Shown: positions 6,969-14,980 of the stretch, piece by piece
Numbering within the stretch: the stretch's first letter is position 1
Layout: each line of letters opens with the position of its first letter
Assembly (NCBI GenBank): GCA_947588675.1
Contig: CANPYY010000021.1
Location: 1-38,922, forward strand
Length of the DNA stretch: 38,922 nucleotides
Direction: 5' to 3'
Origin: an uncultured Lachnospiraceae bacterium
GTDB taxonomy: Bacteria; Bacillota; Clostridia; Lachnospirales; Lachnospiraceae
Translations under genes and position numbers: made by a program
Notes under the pieces: model-generated
Database searches by the model: none
The model's input: only the letters and a program-made list of their open reading frames with translations
What the model was told of the DNA's origin: nothing

Positions 6969-7727
6969 TTGCAGGATATTCAGGAAGTTAAGAATGCATA
7001 TGAAGCATATGGGAGAGTGTCTTCACTTGATCCATATAGCGTGGAAAATCTGCTGTTAGTTCACAAGATAATGATGGAAGGACTTGTAAAGGAAGCCGGG
7101 CGATTCAGGAGCGGCAATGTAGGAGTATATGCCGGTAAACAGTTGATACATGCCGGAACTCCGGCAAATTATGTACCGGAGCTGATGAAACAGCTCTTTG
7201 ATTGGATAAAGAAATCTAAACTTCATCCTTTGGTGAAGTCCTGTATTTTTCATTATGAATTTGAGTTTATCCACCCTTTTGCAGATGGCAATGGTCGAAC
7301 AGGAAGATTATGGCAATCGTTGATTTTACAGAAATGGAAAGATTTCTTTGCATGGATGCCGATTGAGAGCCTTATATACGAAAAACAGGAGGAGTATTAT
7401 GAAGCTCTTAATGAGTCTAATACGGCGGGAGAGTCAACAATATTTGTTACTTTTATGCTGAAAGTAATCAGGGACGCACTCAAAGATGTTTTAAAAGACC
7501 AGAATGGACCGACAAATGTCGGAGCAAATGTCGGAATAAATGTCGGAACAAATGAGGAAAAAATATTGGTTTTACTAAGACAGGATAACCGACTGACGGC
7601 TAAGATACTGGCTTCCACTCTTGGAATAACAGACAGACAGGTAGAAAGAATCTTATCTAAACTGAAATCTATGGGAAAATTAGTACGACATGGTGCAAGT
7701 AAGAATGGATATTGGGAAGTCCTGTAA
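6969..7727 (+). CDS. Fic family protein, N-terminally shortened, with C-terminal winged helix
   Basis: Fic enzymes transfer AMP (or another phosphate-containing group) to target proteins. The core motif HPFADGNGRTGR (residues 102-113) is complete, including the catalytic His, and the beta-hairpin 'flap' and helices around it are present. A winged-helix-like domain (about 195-252) follows a linker of NVG repeats. The protein begins at LQDIQEVKNAYEAY, a position that in full-length relatives comes after roughly 80-100 residues containing the ATP-site inhibitory helix (S/T-x-x-x-E-G/N). That part is absent: the frame opens only at 6945, 8 bases after the vWA stop. The only start is TTG at 6969 with no clear RBS, so it may be an unexpressed 5'-truncated remnant or an uninhibited enzyme. 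Confidence 0.75.
   Translation: MQDIQEVKNAYEAYGRVSSLDPYSVENLLLVHKIMMEGLVKEAGRFRSGNVGVYAGKQLIHAGTPANYVPELMKQLFDWIKKSKLHPLVKSCIFHYEFEFIHPFADGNGRTGRLWQSLILQKWKDFFAWMPIESLIYEKQEEYYEALNESNTAGESTIFVTFMLKVIRDALKDVLKDQNGPTNVGANVGINVGTNEEKILVLLRQDNRLTAKILASTLGITDRQVERILSKLKSMGKLVRHGASKNGYWEVL
7512..7559 (+). repeat. 12-bp tandem repeat in the Fic linker
   Basis: Three near-identical 12-base units (ACAAATGTCGGA, GCAAATGTCGGA, ATAAATGTCGGA) and a diverged fourth encode a (T/A/I)NVG linker between the Fic core and the winged helix. Copy-number change would keep the frame. Confidence 0.8.
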
Positions 7728-7764
7728 AATTCAAATATTATCAACTTTATTATCCATACAGTTA

Positions 7765-8628
7765 TTAATCTGCTTTTTCTCTGCCGGGAAGCTGCGCAAT
7801 AATAATTGCAGCAAACATGAGTACGCAGCCTGCAGATTCTTTTGCCGACATGCGTTCTCCCAGTATGAGCCAGCCTGAAAGCACTGAAAAGCATGATTCA
7901 AGACTCATTATAAGTGAGGCAATAGCGGGATTTGCATTTTTTTGTCCCAAAATCTGAAGCGTATATGCTATGCCGCACGAGAATATTCCGGCGTAAAGAA
8001 GCGGTAAGATACCGGTGGTCATAGCAGATATTTTTGGAGTTTCCAGTATGAACATAAAAGGGATTGATATAATTCCGCATACTAAGAATTGTATACATGA
8101 CATTTTTATTCCGGAAACTTTTGGAGAAAAATAATCTATAACAAGTATGTGACATGCAAATATAAGTGCGCATATGAAAATATATATATCACCTTTTCCA
8201 ATTGTAAATTTTTCGGTGATACACAGAAAATACAGGCCTAAGAGTGCGATAGCTACGGCAATCCAGACTTTCAGGCCTGTTTTTTTCTTTAAAAATATGC
8301 CGTATATGGGGACAAGTACAATATAAAATGCCGTGATAAACCCTGCTTTTCCTGCGGTTGTATACTGTATTCCTATTTGCTGCATACTGGTTGCTGCAAA
8401 CAGCAGTATACCGCATAAGACTCCGCCTGTAATGAGCTCTTTTCTTTGATAATTTTCATTGCTTCTGAAGAATAAAATAAACGGAATAAGCGTAAGACCT
8501 CCGATGATGCTTCTTACTCCGTTAAAGGTAAATGGTTCAAGATAATTCATTCCAATACGCTGGGATACAAAGGAAGTACCCCATATGAATGCCGTAAGGG
8601 CAAGTATAAATGCGTTTTTAGGTTTCAT
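7765..8628 (-). CDS. DMT-superfamily transporter (EamA type)
   Basis: This 287-residue inner-membrane protein has about ten hydrophobic segments arranged as two EamA repeats. Family hallmarks include AFIWGTSFVSQRIG near the N-terminus, GLYFL in the middle, and the second-repeat signature LIMSLESCFSVLSGWLILGE. Members export or take up amino acids, nucleotides and drug-like metabolites, and the substrate cannot be told from sequence. The ATG at 8628 is preferred over one at 8643 because it has the RBS GGAGAGG 6 bases upstream; the longer version would start inside that site. It converges on the Fic gene with a 37-base gap and is divergent from the TtcA-like operon, with about 100 bases between the two starts. 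Confidence 0.85.
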   Translation of the reverse strand: MKPKNAFILALTAFIWGTSFVSQRIGMNYLEPFTFNGVRSIIGGLTLIPFILFFRSNENYQRKELITGGVLCGILLFAATSMQQIGIQYTTAGKAGFITAFYIVLVPIYGIFLKKKTGLKVWIAVAIALLGLYFLCITEKFTIGKGDIYIFICALIFACHILVIDYFSPKVSGIKMSCIQFLVCGIISIPFMFILETPKISAMTTGILPLLYAGIFSCGIAYTLQILGQKNANPAIASLIMSLESCFSVLSGWLILGERMSAKESAGCVLMFAAIIIAQLPGREKAD

Positions 8629-8650
8629 GCCGCACCTCTCCATTTTCTAC

Positions 8651-8680
8651 TTTACAAATATGAAAGCAGGGTTATATAAT
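8651..8680 (+). promoter_or_regulatory. Promoter of the TtcA-like/trxB/tag/GH31 operon
   Basis: TTTACA (8651-8656), an 18-base spacer and TATAAT (8675-8680) lie 49 bases before the first gene start. Confidence 0.65.
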
Positions 8681-8728
8681 GGCTTTATTGTATAACATAG
8701 CGCGAATAAAATCAAATAAGGAAAATTG

Positions 8729-9580
8729 ATGATGGAAGAAAAAAACGTATGTAAAGATGTAGAGCGTAGTATTGTAAAGAAGTTCAGGAAAGAGATATGG
8801 ACAAAATTTACCCGGGCGATTAATGAATATGAACTTATTCAGGACGGTGATAAGATTGCCGTATGTATTTCGGGAGGAAAAGATTCCATGCTTATGGCGA
8901 AGCTGTTTCAGGAACTTCTCAGGCATGGACGTAAAAATTTTGAGATAGAATTTCTGGTAATGGACCCGGGTTATAATGAAGCAAATTATAATAATATAAT
9001 TAATAATGCAAAAATTTTAAATGTACCGGTTAAGACATTTAAGTCAGAGATATTTGCGGTAGTAGACGATGTCGGAGGTTCGCCATGTTACCTGTGCGCC
9101 AGGATGCGTAGAGGATATCTTTACAGTCAGGCAAAGGAACTTGGTTGTAATAAAATAGCGCTGGGACATCATTTTGATGATGTTATAGAAACAATAGTTA
9201 TGGGTATGCTATATGGTGGGCAGATTCAGACTATGATGCCGAAACTGCATAGTACTAATTTTGAAGGAATGGAACTGATTCGTCCGTTATATCTTATAAG
9301 GGAAAAAGATATAAAACACTGGCGTGATTATAATAACCTGAATTTTATAAGATGTGCGTGCCGTGTTACTGAAAAATGTGATTTGGATGACGATAAAGAA
9401 GGCGCGTCAAAACGTGCGGAGGTTAAAAAACTTATAGCGGAACTTAGTAAAAAAAGCGATTTTATTGAAAAAAATATTTTCAGAAGCGTTGAGAATGTGA
9501 ACCTCAACACAATAATTGCATACAAAAAAGATGGAGTAAAACATCATTTTCTGGATGATTATCAGAATAAAGGAGAATAG
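8729..9580 (+). CDS. TtcA-like PP-loop ATPase (tRNA thiolation family)
   Basis: This 283-residue cytoplasmic protein has a PP-loop (CISGGKDSM, residues about 46-54), the adenylating site of the N-type ATP pyrophosphatase family. CYLC (120-123) and a CAC pair (209-211) match the cysteine placement of TtcA, where three cysteines hold an iron-sulfur cluster used to put sulfur on C32 of tRNA. GHHFDDVIET (146-155) is the family's LGHHxDD motif. The RBS AAGGA lies 6 bases before ATG 8729; ATG 8732 is equally possible, and a TTG at 8726 is less likely. It heads an operon with thioredoxin reductase 12 bases downstream. Firmicute paralogues differ in target, so the exact tRNA position is uncertain. 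Confidence 0.8.
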   Translation: MMEEKNVCKDVERSIVKKFRKEIWTKFTRAINEYELIQDGDKIAVCISGGKDSMLMAKLFQELLRHGRKNFEIEFLVMDPGYNEANYNNIINNAKILNVPVKTFKSEIFAVVDDVGGSPCYLCARMRRGYLYSQAKELGCNKIALGHHFDDVIETIVMGMLYGGQIQTMMPKLHSTNFEGMELIRPLYLIREKDIKHWRDYNNLNFIRCACRVTEKCDLDDDKEGASKRAEVKKLIAELSKKSDFIEKNIFRSVENVNLNTIIAYKKDGVKHHFLDDYQNKGE

Positions 9581-9592
9581 AAAGGATTGCAT

Positions 9593-10495
9593 ATGATAGA
9601 TATATTGATTATAGGAGGCGGCGCGGCAGGATTGTCGGCGGCAGTTTATGCAAAACGTGCGGGGCTTAATATAATTTTGGCAGAAAAAGTATATTCCGGT
9701 GCAGGACAGATTGCAGAAAGTAACAAAGTCGATAATTATCTTGGATATGCAGGAATAAGCGGTTATGAGCTTGGCGAGAAATTTCGGGAGCATGCGGCTT
9801 CGCTTGGAGTAGAGATTAAAAATGGCGAAGCGGTGAAATTTATACGTAGCGATAATTTATGGAAAGCGGAATTTAAAGATGGAGATATAATTGAAACGAA
9901 AACAATAATTTACGCTGCCGGCGCAATACATCGTCATCTTAATATTCCGGGAGAAAGAGAATTTGCAGGGAAAGGAGTTTCTTACTGCGCAACATGCGAC
10001 GGAGCTTTTTTTAAGGAAAAGACAACGGCTGTAATAGGCGGAGGCAATACGGCGTTAGATGACGCGCTGTATCTGTCTGATATAAGCAGGAAGGTATATA
10101 TTATTCACAGAAGGGATAAATTCCGTGGTTCTTATAATACGGTAAAAAAACTTCAGGAAAAAGAAAATGTGGAAATGATTCTTGGTACAACTCCGGTTGA
10201 AATTACGGGAGAGAAAGTTGTAAAAGGCGTTAAACTTGAAAACGGTACAGAACTTTGCGTGGACGGTGTGTTTATTGCCGTTGGAATGACGCCTGTAACA
10301 GAACCTGTAAAAGAGATTGTTAAATTGGATGAAAGCGGGTATATTATTGCAGGAGAGGACGGGAAAACTTCGGCGGAAGGTTTTTTTGCGGCAGGGGATG
10401 TCCGTACAAAAAATCTCAGGCAGATAATAACTGCAGCATCAGATGGGGCGAATGCAGCCACGCAGGCGGAGCAGTATGTAAGAAGATATTTTTAA
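9593..10495 (+). CDS. trxB: Thioredoxin reductase (FAD/NAD(P)H)
   Basis: This 300-residue protein is normal length for low-molecular-weight thioredoxin reductase. The FAD site GGGAAGLSAAVYAKRAG is at residues 8-24, the redox-active CATC at 132-135, the NADPH site GGGNTALDDAL just after it, and the C-terminal FAD motif GFFAAGDV near 260. It passes electrons from NADPH to thioredoxin in the cytoplasm. ATG 9593 has AAAGGA 6 bases upstream; a TTG at 9587 is in frame but has no RBS of its own. It sits between a sulfur-transfer-type tRNA enzyme and a DNA repair glycosylase. No thioredoxin gene is adjacent. Confidence 0.9.
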   Translation: MIDILIIGGGAAGLSAAVYAKRAGLNIILAEKVYSGAGQIAESNKVDNYLGYAGISGYELGEKFREHAASLGVEIKNGEAVKFIRSDNLWKAEFKDGDIIETKTIIYAAGAIHRHLNIPGEREFAGKGVSYCATCDGAFFKEKTTAVIGGGNTALDDALYLSDISRKVYIIHRRDKFRGSYNTVKKLQEKENVEMILGTTPVEITGEKVVKGVKLENGTELCVDGVFIAVGMTPVTEPVKEIVKLDESGYIIAGEDGKTSAEGFFAAGDVRTKNLRQIITAASDGANAATQAEQYVRRYF

Positions 10496-10520
10496 GGCAT
10501 GTAAATCAGGAGGTTGTACT

Positions 10521-11105
10521 ATGGAAAAAAAGAGATGTAGTTTTTGTTTTGGGAAAAAGGGGTATAATGTTTCGGAAAAGTTCCTTCTTTATCACGATAC
10601 CAGATGGTGCAAACCGGAGCATAATGACAGGGAACTTTATGCAATGCTTGTCCTTGAGGGAATGCAGGCAGGGGTAAGCTGGAATTTGATACTCAATAAA
10701 GAAGATAATTTCAGAAAAGCTTTTGACGGATTTGACCCGGAGATTGTAGCCGCTTATGATGAATTAAAAGTTGAGGAGCTAATGCAGAATAAGGGCATTA
10801 TAAGAAATCGGAATAAAATCAGGGCTGCCATCACAAATGCACAGGCGTTTTTAAAGGTTCAGGAGGAGTTCGGCAGCTTTGATTGCTACATATGGGGATT
10901 TACAGGTGGTAAGGTTATTGACCATCACCTGATGGACGACAAAGATATGCCCGCAAAAAATGAACTTTCTGAGCAGGTTAGCAAAGATTTGAAAAAACGG
11001 GGATTCAAATTTGTCGGGCCGACAATAGTTTATTCTTATCTTCAGGGTATCGGCGTCATAAACGATCACTGGGAATACTGTGATTACAGGAAGGAGGAAT
11101 TATAA
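10521..11105 (+). CDS. tag: DNA-3-methyladenine glycosylase I
   Basis: This 194-residue protein removes 3-methyladenine from DNA in base excision repair. Family features seen are an N-terminal Cys pair region (RCSFC), YHDTRW (residues 24-29), the LEGMQAGVSWNLIL helix with the active-site Glu and Trp, GFTGGKVIDHH in the middle, and NDHWEYC near the end; the paired His and Cys residues at both ends are the zinc ligands of the family. The RBS AGGAGG lies 10 bases upstream. Its stop overlaps the next start by one base (TAATG), so translation is coupled to the GH31 gene. Confidence 0.9.
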   Translation: MEKKRCSFCFGKKGYNVSEKFLLYHDTRWCKPEHNDRELYAMLVLEGMQAGVSWNLILNKEDNFRKAFDGFDPEIVAAYDELKVEELMQNKGIIRNRNKIRAAITNAQAFLKVQEEFGSFDCYIWGFTGGKVIDHHLMDDKDMPAKNELSEQVSKDLKKRGFKFVGPTIVYSYLQGIGVINDHWEYCDYRKEEL

Positions 11106-13471
11106 TGCTTCAACCGGTTCCGGAACCGAATTTACATATAATCAAAACATACCGCAGGGATAACAGCCTGTTTATGGAACAGGAGAAAGGAATTATCCGC
11201 ATTACGCCGCAGGCGGATAATATTATTCGTGTTTCTTATACCGAAGAAAAACAGTTTAGTGAAACAAGGAGCAGGGAAATTAATGATTTATCAGGAGATT
11301 GTAACTGGTATTTTGAAGAATGTGAAGATGAAATATATATATATACAGGCTTATTAAGAGTTGGGGTTACAAAGGAAACCGGCTCGGTAAGATATGAAAA
11401 CCTCAACGGAGAATTGATTTTGCGTGAAAAGGAGTATAAGAGTAAGACCGTAGAAGGATTTGATGCTTATTGTACGGTAAACGGAAATGGCGCAAGGGTA
11501 GAGGAAGTTCGTACTCCGGATGGAATAAAACGTAAAATCCATGATGCTGAAAGAGTATTTAATAAAAGACTGTATAGGACCGGATTATCGCTTATCCCTG
11601 AGGAAGACGAGCTTTTATTCGGGCTGGGACAGCCGGAGGATGGAGTATGGAATCTTCGCGGTACTGTCCGGTATATTCATCAGGCAAATCTGAAGATTGC
11701 AATTCCAATGATTATTTCAAATAAAGGTTATGGCGTTTTGCTGTCCTCGCACAGCCCGATGATATATGAAGATACTAAGTACGGCTCTTATATTTATTCG
11801 GAGGCAGATGATTATCTGGATTATTATTTTATCAGCGGAAACATGCCTGAGATAATAAGGGCATACAGGAAACTTACCGGAAAAGCTTCCATGCTGCCCA
11901 AATGGGCTTTTGGATATATGCAGTCGCAGGAACGTTATGAGAGCGCGGAGGAAATTGAAAAAACGGTATGCAGATTCAGACAAACGGGATTTGGACTTGA
12001 TACCATTATTCTTGACTGGATGTCATGGCCTGACGGAATGTGGGGACAGAAAACGTTTGATAATATACGTTTTCCTGATCCGAAAGGGATGATTGACAGG
12101 CTGCATGAAAATAATGTACATTTTATGATTTCAATATGGCCGAATATGACTAAGGAGTGCGATAATTATAAAGAGTTTTCAGAGGCGGGACTTTTATTCC
12201 CAAATAGTGATATTTATAATGCATATTCGGAGGAAGGAAGAAGGTTATACTGGAATCAGGCGGAAAAAGGTCTGTTTAAGTACGGAATAGACGGATGGTG
12301 GTGTGATTCGAGCGAGCCTGTTACCCCGGAATGGGAATACGTTAATAAGCCGCCCGCCGCAAAAATGTACTGGGATTTTGTAAATGCGGCGGATAAGCTT
12401 ATGCCGGTTGATGAGGCTGATGCGTATGGATATTACCATGCCAGAACCATGTACGAGGGACAAAGAAGCGTAACTGAAAAAAAGAGAGTAGTTAATCTTA
12501 CCAGAAGCGGATATACAGGCAGCCAGAAATACGGAACAATACTATGGTCGGGAGATATATATGCTTCCTGGGACACTTTAAAAAAACAGATTACCGCAGG
12601 TCTGCAGTTTGTTTCATGCGGACATCCTTACTGGACTTTGGACATAGGGGCGTTCTTTGTAAAAAAAGGAAACCAGTGGTACTGGAATGGCGATTATGAG
12701 GATGGCGCGGATGATATGGGTTACAGGGAACTTTATGTAAGATGGTTTCAATACGGAGCATTTTTGCCGATATTCAGAAGCCATGGTACGGATACAAGAA
12801 GGGAACCATGGAATTTCGGAAAAGAGGGAGAACCTTTTTATGATGCCCTGCTTTCGGCGAACAGACTTCGTTACAGGATTATGCCATATATATATTCGCT
12901 TGCTGGAAACGCATGGCGGAATGATGAACTGATTATGCGACCCTTAATATATGATTTTCCGGATGATATAAGGGCGGGAGAAATATATTCGCAGTATATG
13001 TTTGGACCTGCGTTTATGGTATGTCCGGTTACCGAACCTGTGTACTATGAATCGGGAAGCAGGAAAATTGAGAATGCAGACCTGCATAAAACCGTATATT
13101 TGCCGGGTAAGAGTAGCGATATATGGTATGATTGGTATACAAACAGACGTTATAACGGAGGACAGGAAATTACGGTAGAGATTTCTTTGGAGCGTATACC
13201 GGTATTTGTAAGGTCAGGTTCTATTGTCCCAACTATGGAAGCCGCAGTCAGCACGGCTGATACGGATGGAAAGGATATTACGCTTCTTATATACACGGGC
13301 GCTGACGGTACATTTGAGATGTATGAAGACGCAGGGGACGGTTATGGATATGAAAATGGTGAGTATTGTGTAACAAAGGTATATTATAATGATGAAAGTC
13401 AAAGCGTCAGATGGGAAACAGATGGCAATATAAAGTACCGTAAGGGCGAGATAAGTTATAAAATATTATGA
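11105..13471 (+). CDS. GH31 alpha-glucosidase/alpha-xylosidase (cytoplasmic)
   Basis: This 788-residue enzyme has the layout of glycoside hydrolase family 31: N-terminal beta-sandwich (about 1-255), catalytic barrel (about 260-590) and C-terminal beta domains, the last resembling DUF5110. The nucleophile is Asp401 in GIDGWWCDSSEP and the acid/base is Asp484 in LWSGDIYASW. Other family marks are ILDWMSWPDGMWG and PIFRSHGTDTRREPW. No signal peptide is present, so it acts on imported oligosaccharides. GH31 covers alpha-glucosidases, alpha-xylosidases and related activities; substrate is not resolved, though the WWCDSSEP type is frequent in alpha-xylosidase-like members. Its coupling to tag is one of convenience rather than pathway. 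Confidence 0.88.
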   Translation: MLQPVPEPNLHIIKTYRRDNSLFMEQEKGIIRITPQADNIIRVSYTEEKQFSETRSREINDLSGDCNWYFEECEDEIYIYTGLLRVGVTKETGSVRYENLNGELILREKEYKSKTVEGFDAYCTVNGNGARVEEVRTPDGIKRKIHDAERVFNKRLYRTGLSLIPEEDELLFGLGQPEDGVWNLRGTVRYIHQANLKIAIPMIISNKGYGVLLSSHSPMIYEDTKYGSYIYSEADDYLDYYFISGNMPEIIRAYRKLTGKASMLPKWAFGYMQSQERYESAEEIEKTVCRFRQTGFGLDTIILDWMSWPDGMWGQKTFDNIRFPDPKGMIDRLHENNVHFMISIWPNMTKECDNYKEFSEAGLLFPNSDIYNAYSEEGRRLYWNQAEKGLFKYGIDGWWCDSSEPVTPEWEYVNKPPAAKMYWDFVNAADKLMPVDEADAYGYYHARTMYEGQRSVTEKKRVVNLTRSGYTGSQKYGTILWSGDIYASWDTLKKQITAGLQFVSCGHPYWTLDIGAFFVKKGNQWYWNGDYEDGADDMGYRELYVRWFQYGAFLPIFRSHGTDTRREPWNFGKEGEPFYDALLSANRLRYRIMPYIYSLAGNAWRNDELIMRPLIYDFPDDIRAGEIYSQYMFGPAFMVCPVTEPVYYESGSRKIENADLHKTVYLPGKSSDIWYDWYTNRRYNGGQEITVEISLERIPVFVRSGSIVPTMEAAVSTADTDGKDITLLIYTGADGTFEMYEDAGDGYGYENGEYCVTKVYYNDESQSVRWETDGNIKYRKGEISYKIL

Positions 13472-13486
13472 TGCTTCCGGGCCTTT

Positions 13487-13933
13487 TTACAATTCGTCGG
13501 AATCCAGGATGATTGTAAAAGGGCCGTCGTTTATAAGGCTTATTTTCATATCGGCGCCAAATTCGCCCCGCTCAGTGACAGAAACATATTCACTGCATTT
13601 TTTAATTATGTATTCATATAGTTCTGAGGCCATGTCGGGATTTCCTGCCTTAGTGAATCCCGGACGGTTTCCTTTTTTGCAGTCGGCATAAAGGGTAAAC
13701 TGTGAGATGAGTAAAAGTTCTCCGTTTACTGCTTCCAGTGAAAGATTGGTCCTGCCGTCCTTGTCTTCAAAAATGCGCATACCGATAAGCTTTTTAATCA
13801 TTTTATCAGCAATTTCTTTTGTATCAGAGCCGCTTATGCCAATAAGTACCATAAAACCTTTTCCTATTTTACCTATAGTTTTTTCATTAACTTTTACTTC
13901 GCTTTCCAATACCCTTTGTATTACGAATCGCAT
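13487..13933 (-). CDS. dtd: D-aminoacyl-tRNA deacylase
   Basis: This 148-residue cytoplasmic enzyme frees tRNA from D-amino acids and misloaded glycine. Family motifs are MRFVIQRV at the start, the SQFTLYAD catalytic loop (about 77-84) and the [10 protein letters not shown]-terminal motif, equal to the family's Gly-cisPro region. ATG 13933 is chosen because it carries AAGGAG 10 bases upstream and begins exactly at the conserved N-terminus; an in-frame start 45 bases further out has neither. It converges on the GH31 gene with a 15-base gap and no obvious terminator. Confidence 0.92.
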   Translation of the reverse strand: MRFVIQRVLESEVKVNEKTIGKIGKGFMVLIGISGSDTKEIADKMIKKLIGMRIFEDKDGRTNLSLEAVNGELLLISQFTLYADCKKGNRPGFTKAGNPDMASELYEYIIKKCSEYVSVTERGEFGADMKISLINDGPFTIILDSDEL

Positions 13934-14012
13934 TGTTTGACAGCTCCTTATACGTTTTTTGATTAATATTATAAACATAAATGGGTTAAAAGTATATTAA
14001 ATAATAATTATT

Positions 14013-14041
14013 TTGATTAATAAATTATTATATGCTACAAT
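14013..14041 (+). promoter_or_regulatory. Promoter of the ABC exporter-GH5-pyrE operon
   Basis: TTGATT (14013-14018), a 17-base spacer and TACAAT (14036-14041), 36 bases before the first ATG. Confidence 0.65.
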
Positions 14042-14077
14042 ATCAGGCAGAATGATGTGATTGCAGGGGGAAATAAG

Positions 14078-14962
14078 ATGTATATTGAACTTCGTGATGT
14101 GAAGAAAAGTTTTGGCGATAAGCAGGTACTTAAAGGTATTTCATTTACTGCTTATGGCGGTAAAGCATTTGGTCTGTTGGGAAGAAACGGCGCAGGTAAA
14201 ACTACAACCATAAGAATTTTGATGAATGTGTTTTCCGCAAACAGCGGAGAAATTCTGTTTGACGGCAAAGCTATTGATTATAAAAAAGTGCAGTTTGGAT
14301 ATCTGCCGGAAGAAAGAGGGCTTTATCCGAAAAAGAAAATCGGTGAGCAGCTTGTGTATTTTGCAGAGCTTAAAGGAATGAAACATAATGATGCTGTACG
14401 TGCAGTGGATTATTGGCTTGGCAGGCTTGAAATGTCGGAGTATAAAAACAAGCGTCTGGATGTACTGTCGAAAGGTAACCAGCAGAAGATACAGCTTGTT
14501 ACCGCGCTTGCCCATGACCCGCATATAATTATACTGGACGAACCTTTTTCAGGACTTGACCCGGTAAATGCAGCCCTCTTAAAAGATATTATAAAAGAGG
14601 AAATTAGAAAAGGTAAAATAGTATTATTTTCCAGTCATCAGATGAATTACATAGAAGAATTTTGTGATAGCATTGCAATAATCAATAAAGGAGAAATTGC
14701 TATATCGGGCGAACTGCATGATATTAAGAGGTCTTATCCGCGTAACCGTCTTACAGTCAGCTCAGAGCAGAAGCAGGATATAGAGAAAGCATTTGGCGAA
14801 TCGGCGATGATAACGGAGAACGGTGAAATTATGATTAAGATGAAGTCTGCAGATGAAAAAAAGGATGTTATGAAAATTCTTACGGAAAACTATGATATAG
14901 ATGGAATAAAGGTTTTTGAACCTTCACTGAATGATATTTTCGTTGAATATGCCGGAGAATGA
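14078..14962 (+). CDS. ABC exporter ATP-binding protein (NatA-like)
   Basis: This 294-residue ATPase has Walker A GRNGAGKTT (residues 35-43), signature LSKGNQQ (130-136), Walker B IIILDEP and a switch His in SSHQMNYIEE, so it is catalytically complete. The C-terminal 80 residues, ending in PSLNDIFVEYAGE, are typical of the NatA/CcmA group that drives ABC-2 permeases. The ATG at 14078 has GGGGG 7 bases upstream; an in-frame GTG at 14057 lacks an RBS. Its partner is the permease portion of the next gene, 18 bases downstream. Relatives export sodium ions, antibiotics or peptides; the substrate is unknown. Confidence 0.88.
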   Translation: MYIELRDVKKSFGDKQVLKGISFTAYGGKAFGLLGRNGAGKTTTIRILMNVFSANSGEILFDGKAIDYKKVQFGYLPEERGLYPKKKIGEQLVYFAELKGMKHNDAVRAVDYWLGRLEMSEYKNKRLDVLSKGNQQKIQLVTALAHDPHIIILDEPFSGLDPVNAALLKDIIKEEIRKGKIVLFSSHQMNYIEEFCDSIAIINKGEIAISGELHDIKRSYPRNRLTVSSEQKQDIEKAFGESAMITENGEIMIKMKSADEKKDVMKILTENYDIDGIKVFEPSLNDIFVEYAGE

Positions 14963-14980
14963 TTGTAAGGAGGGGCTATA

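Noticed and set aside
13472-13505. Possible bidirectional terminator between the GH31 gene and dtd
   Set aside because: The only pairing is TTCCG/CGGAA, five base pairs around a long loop.
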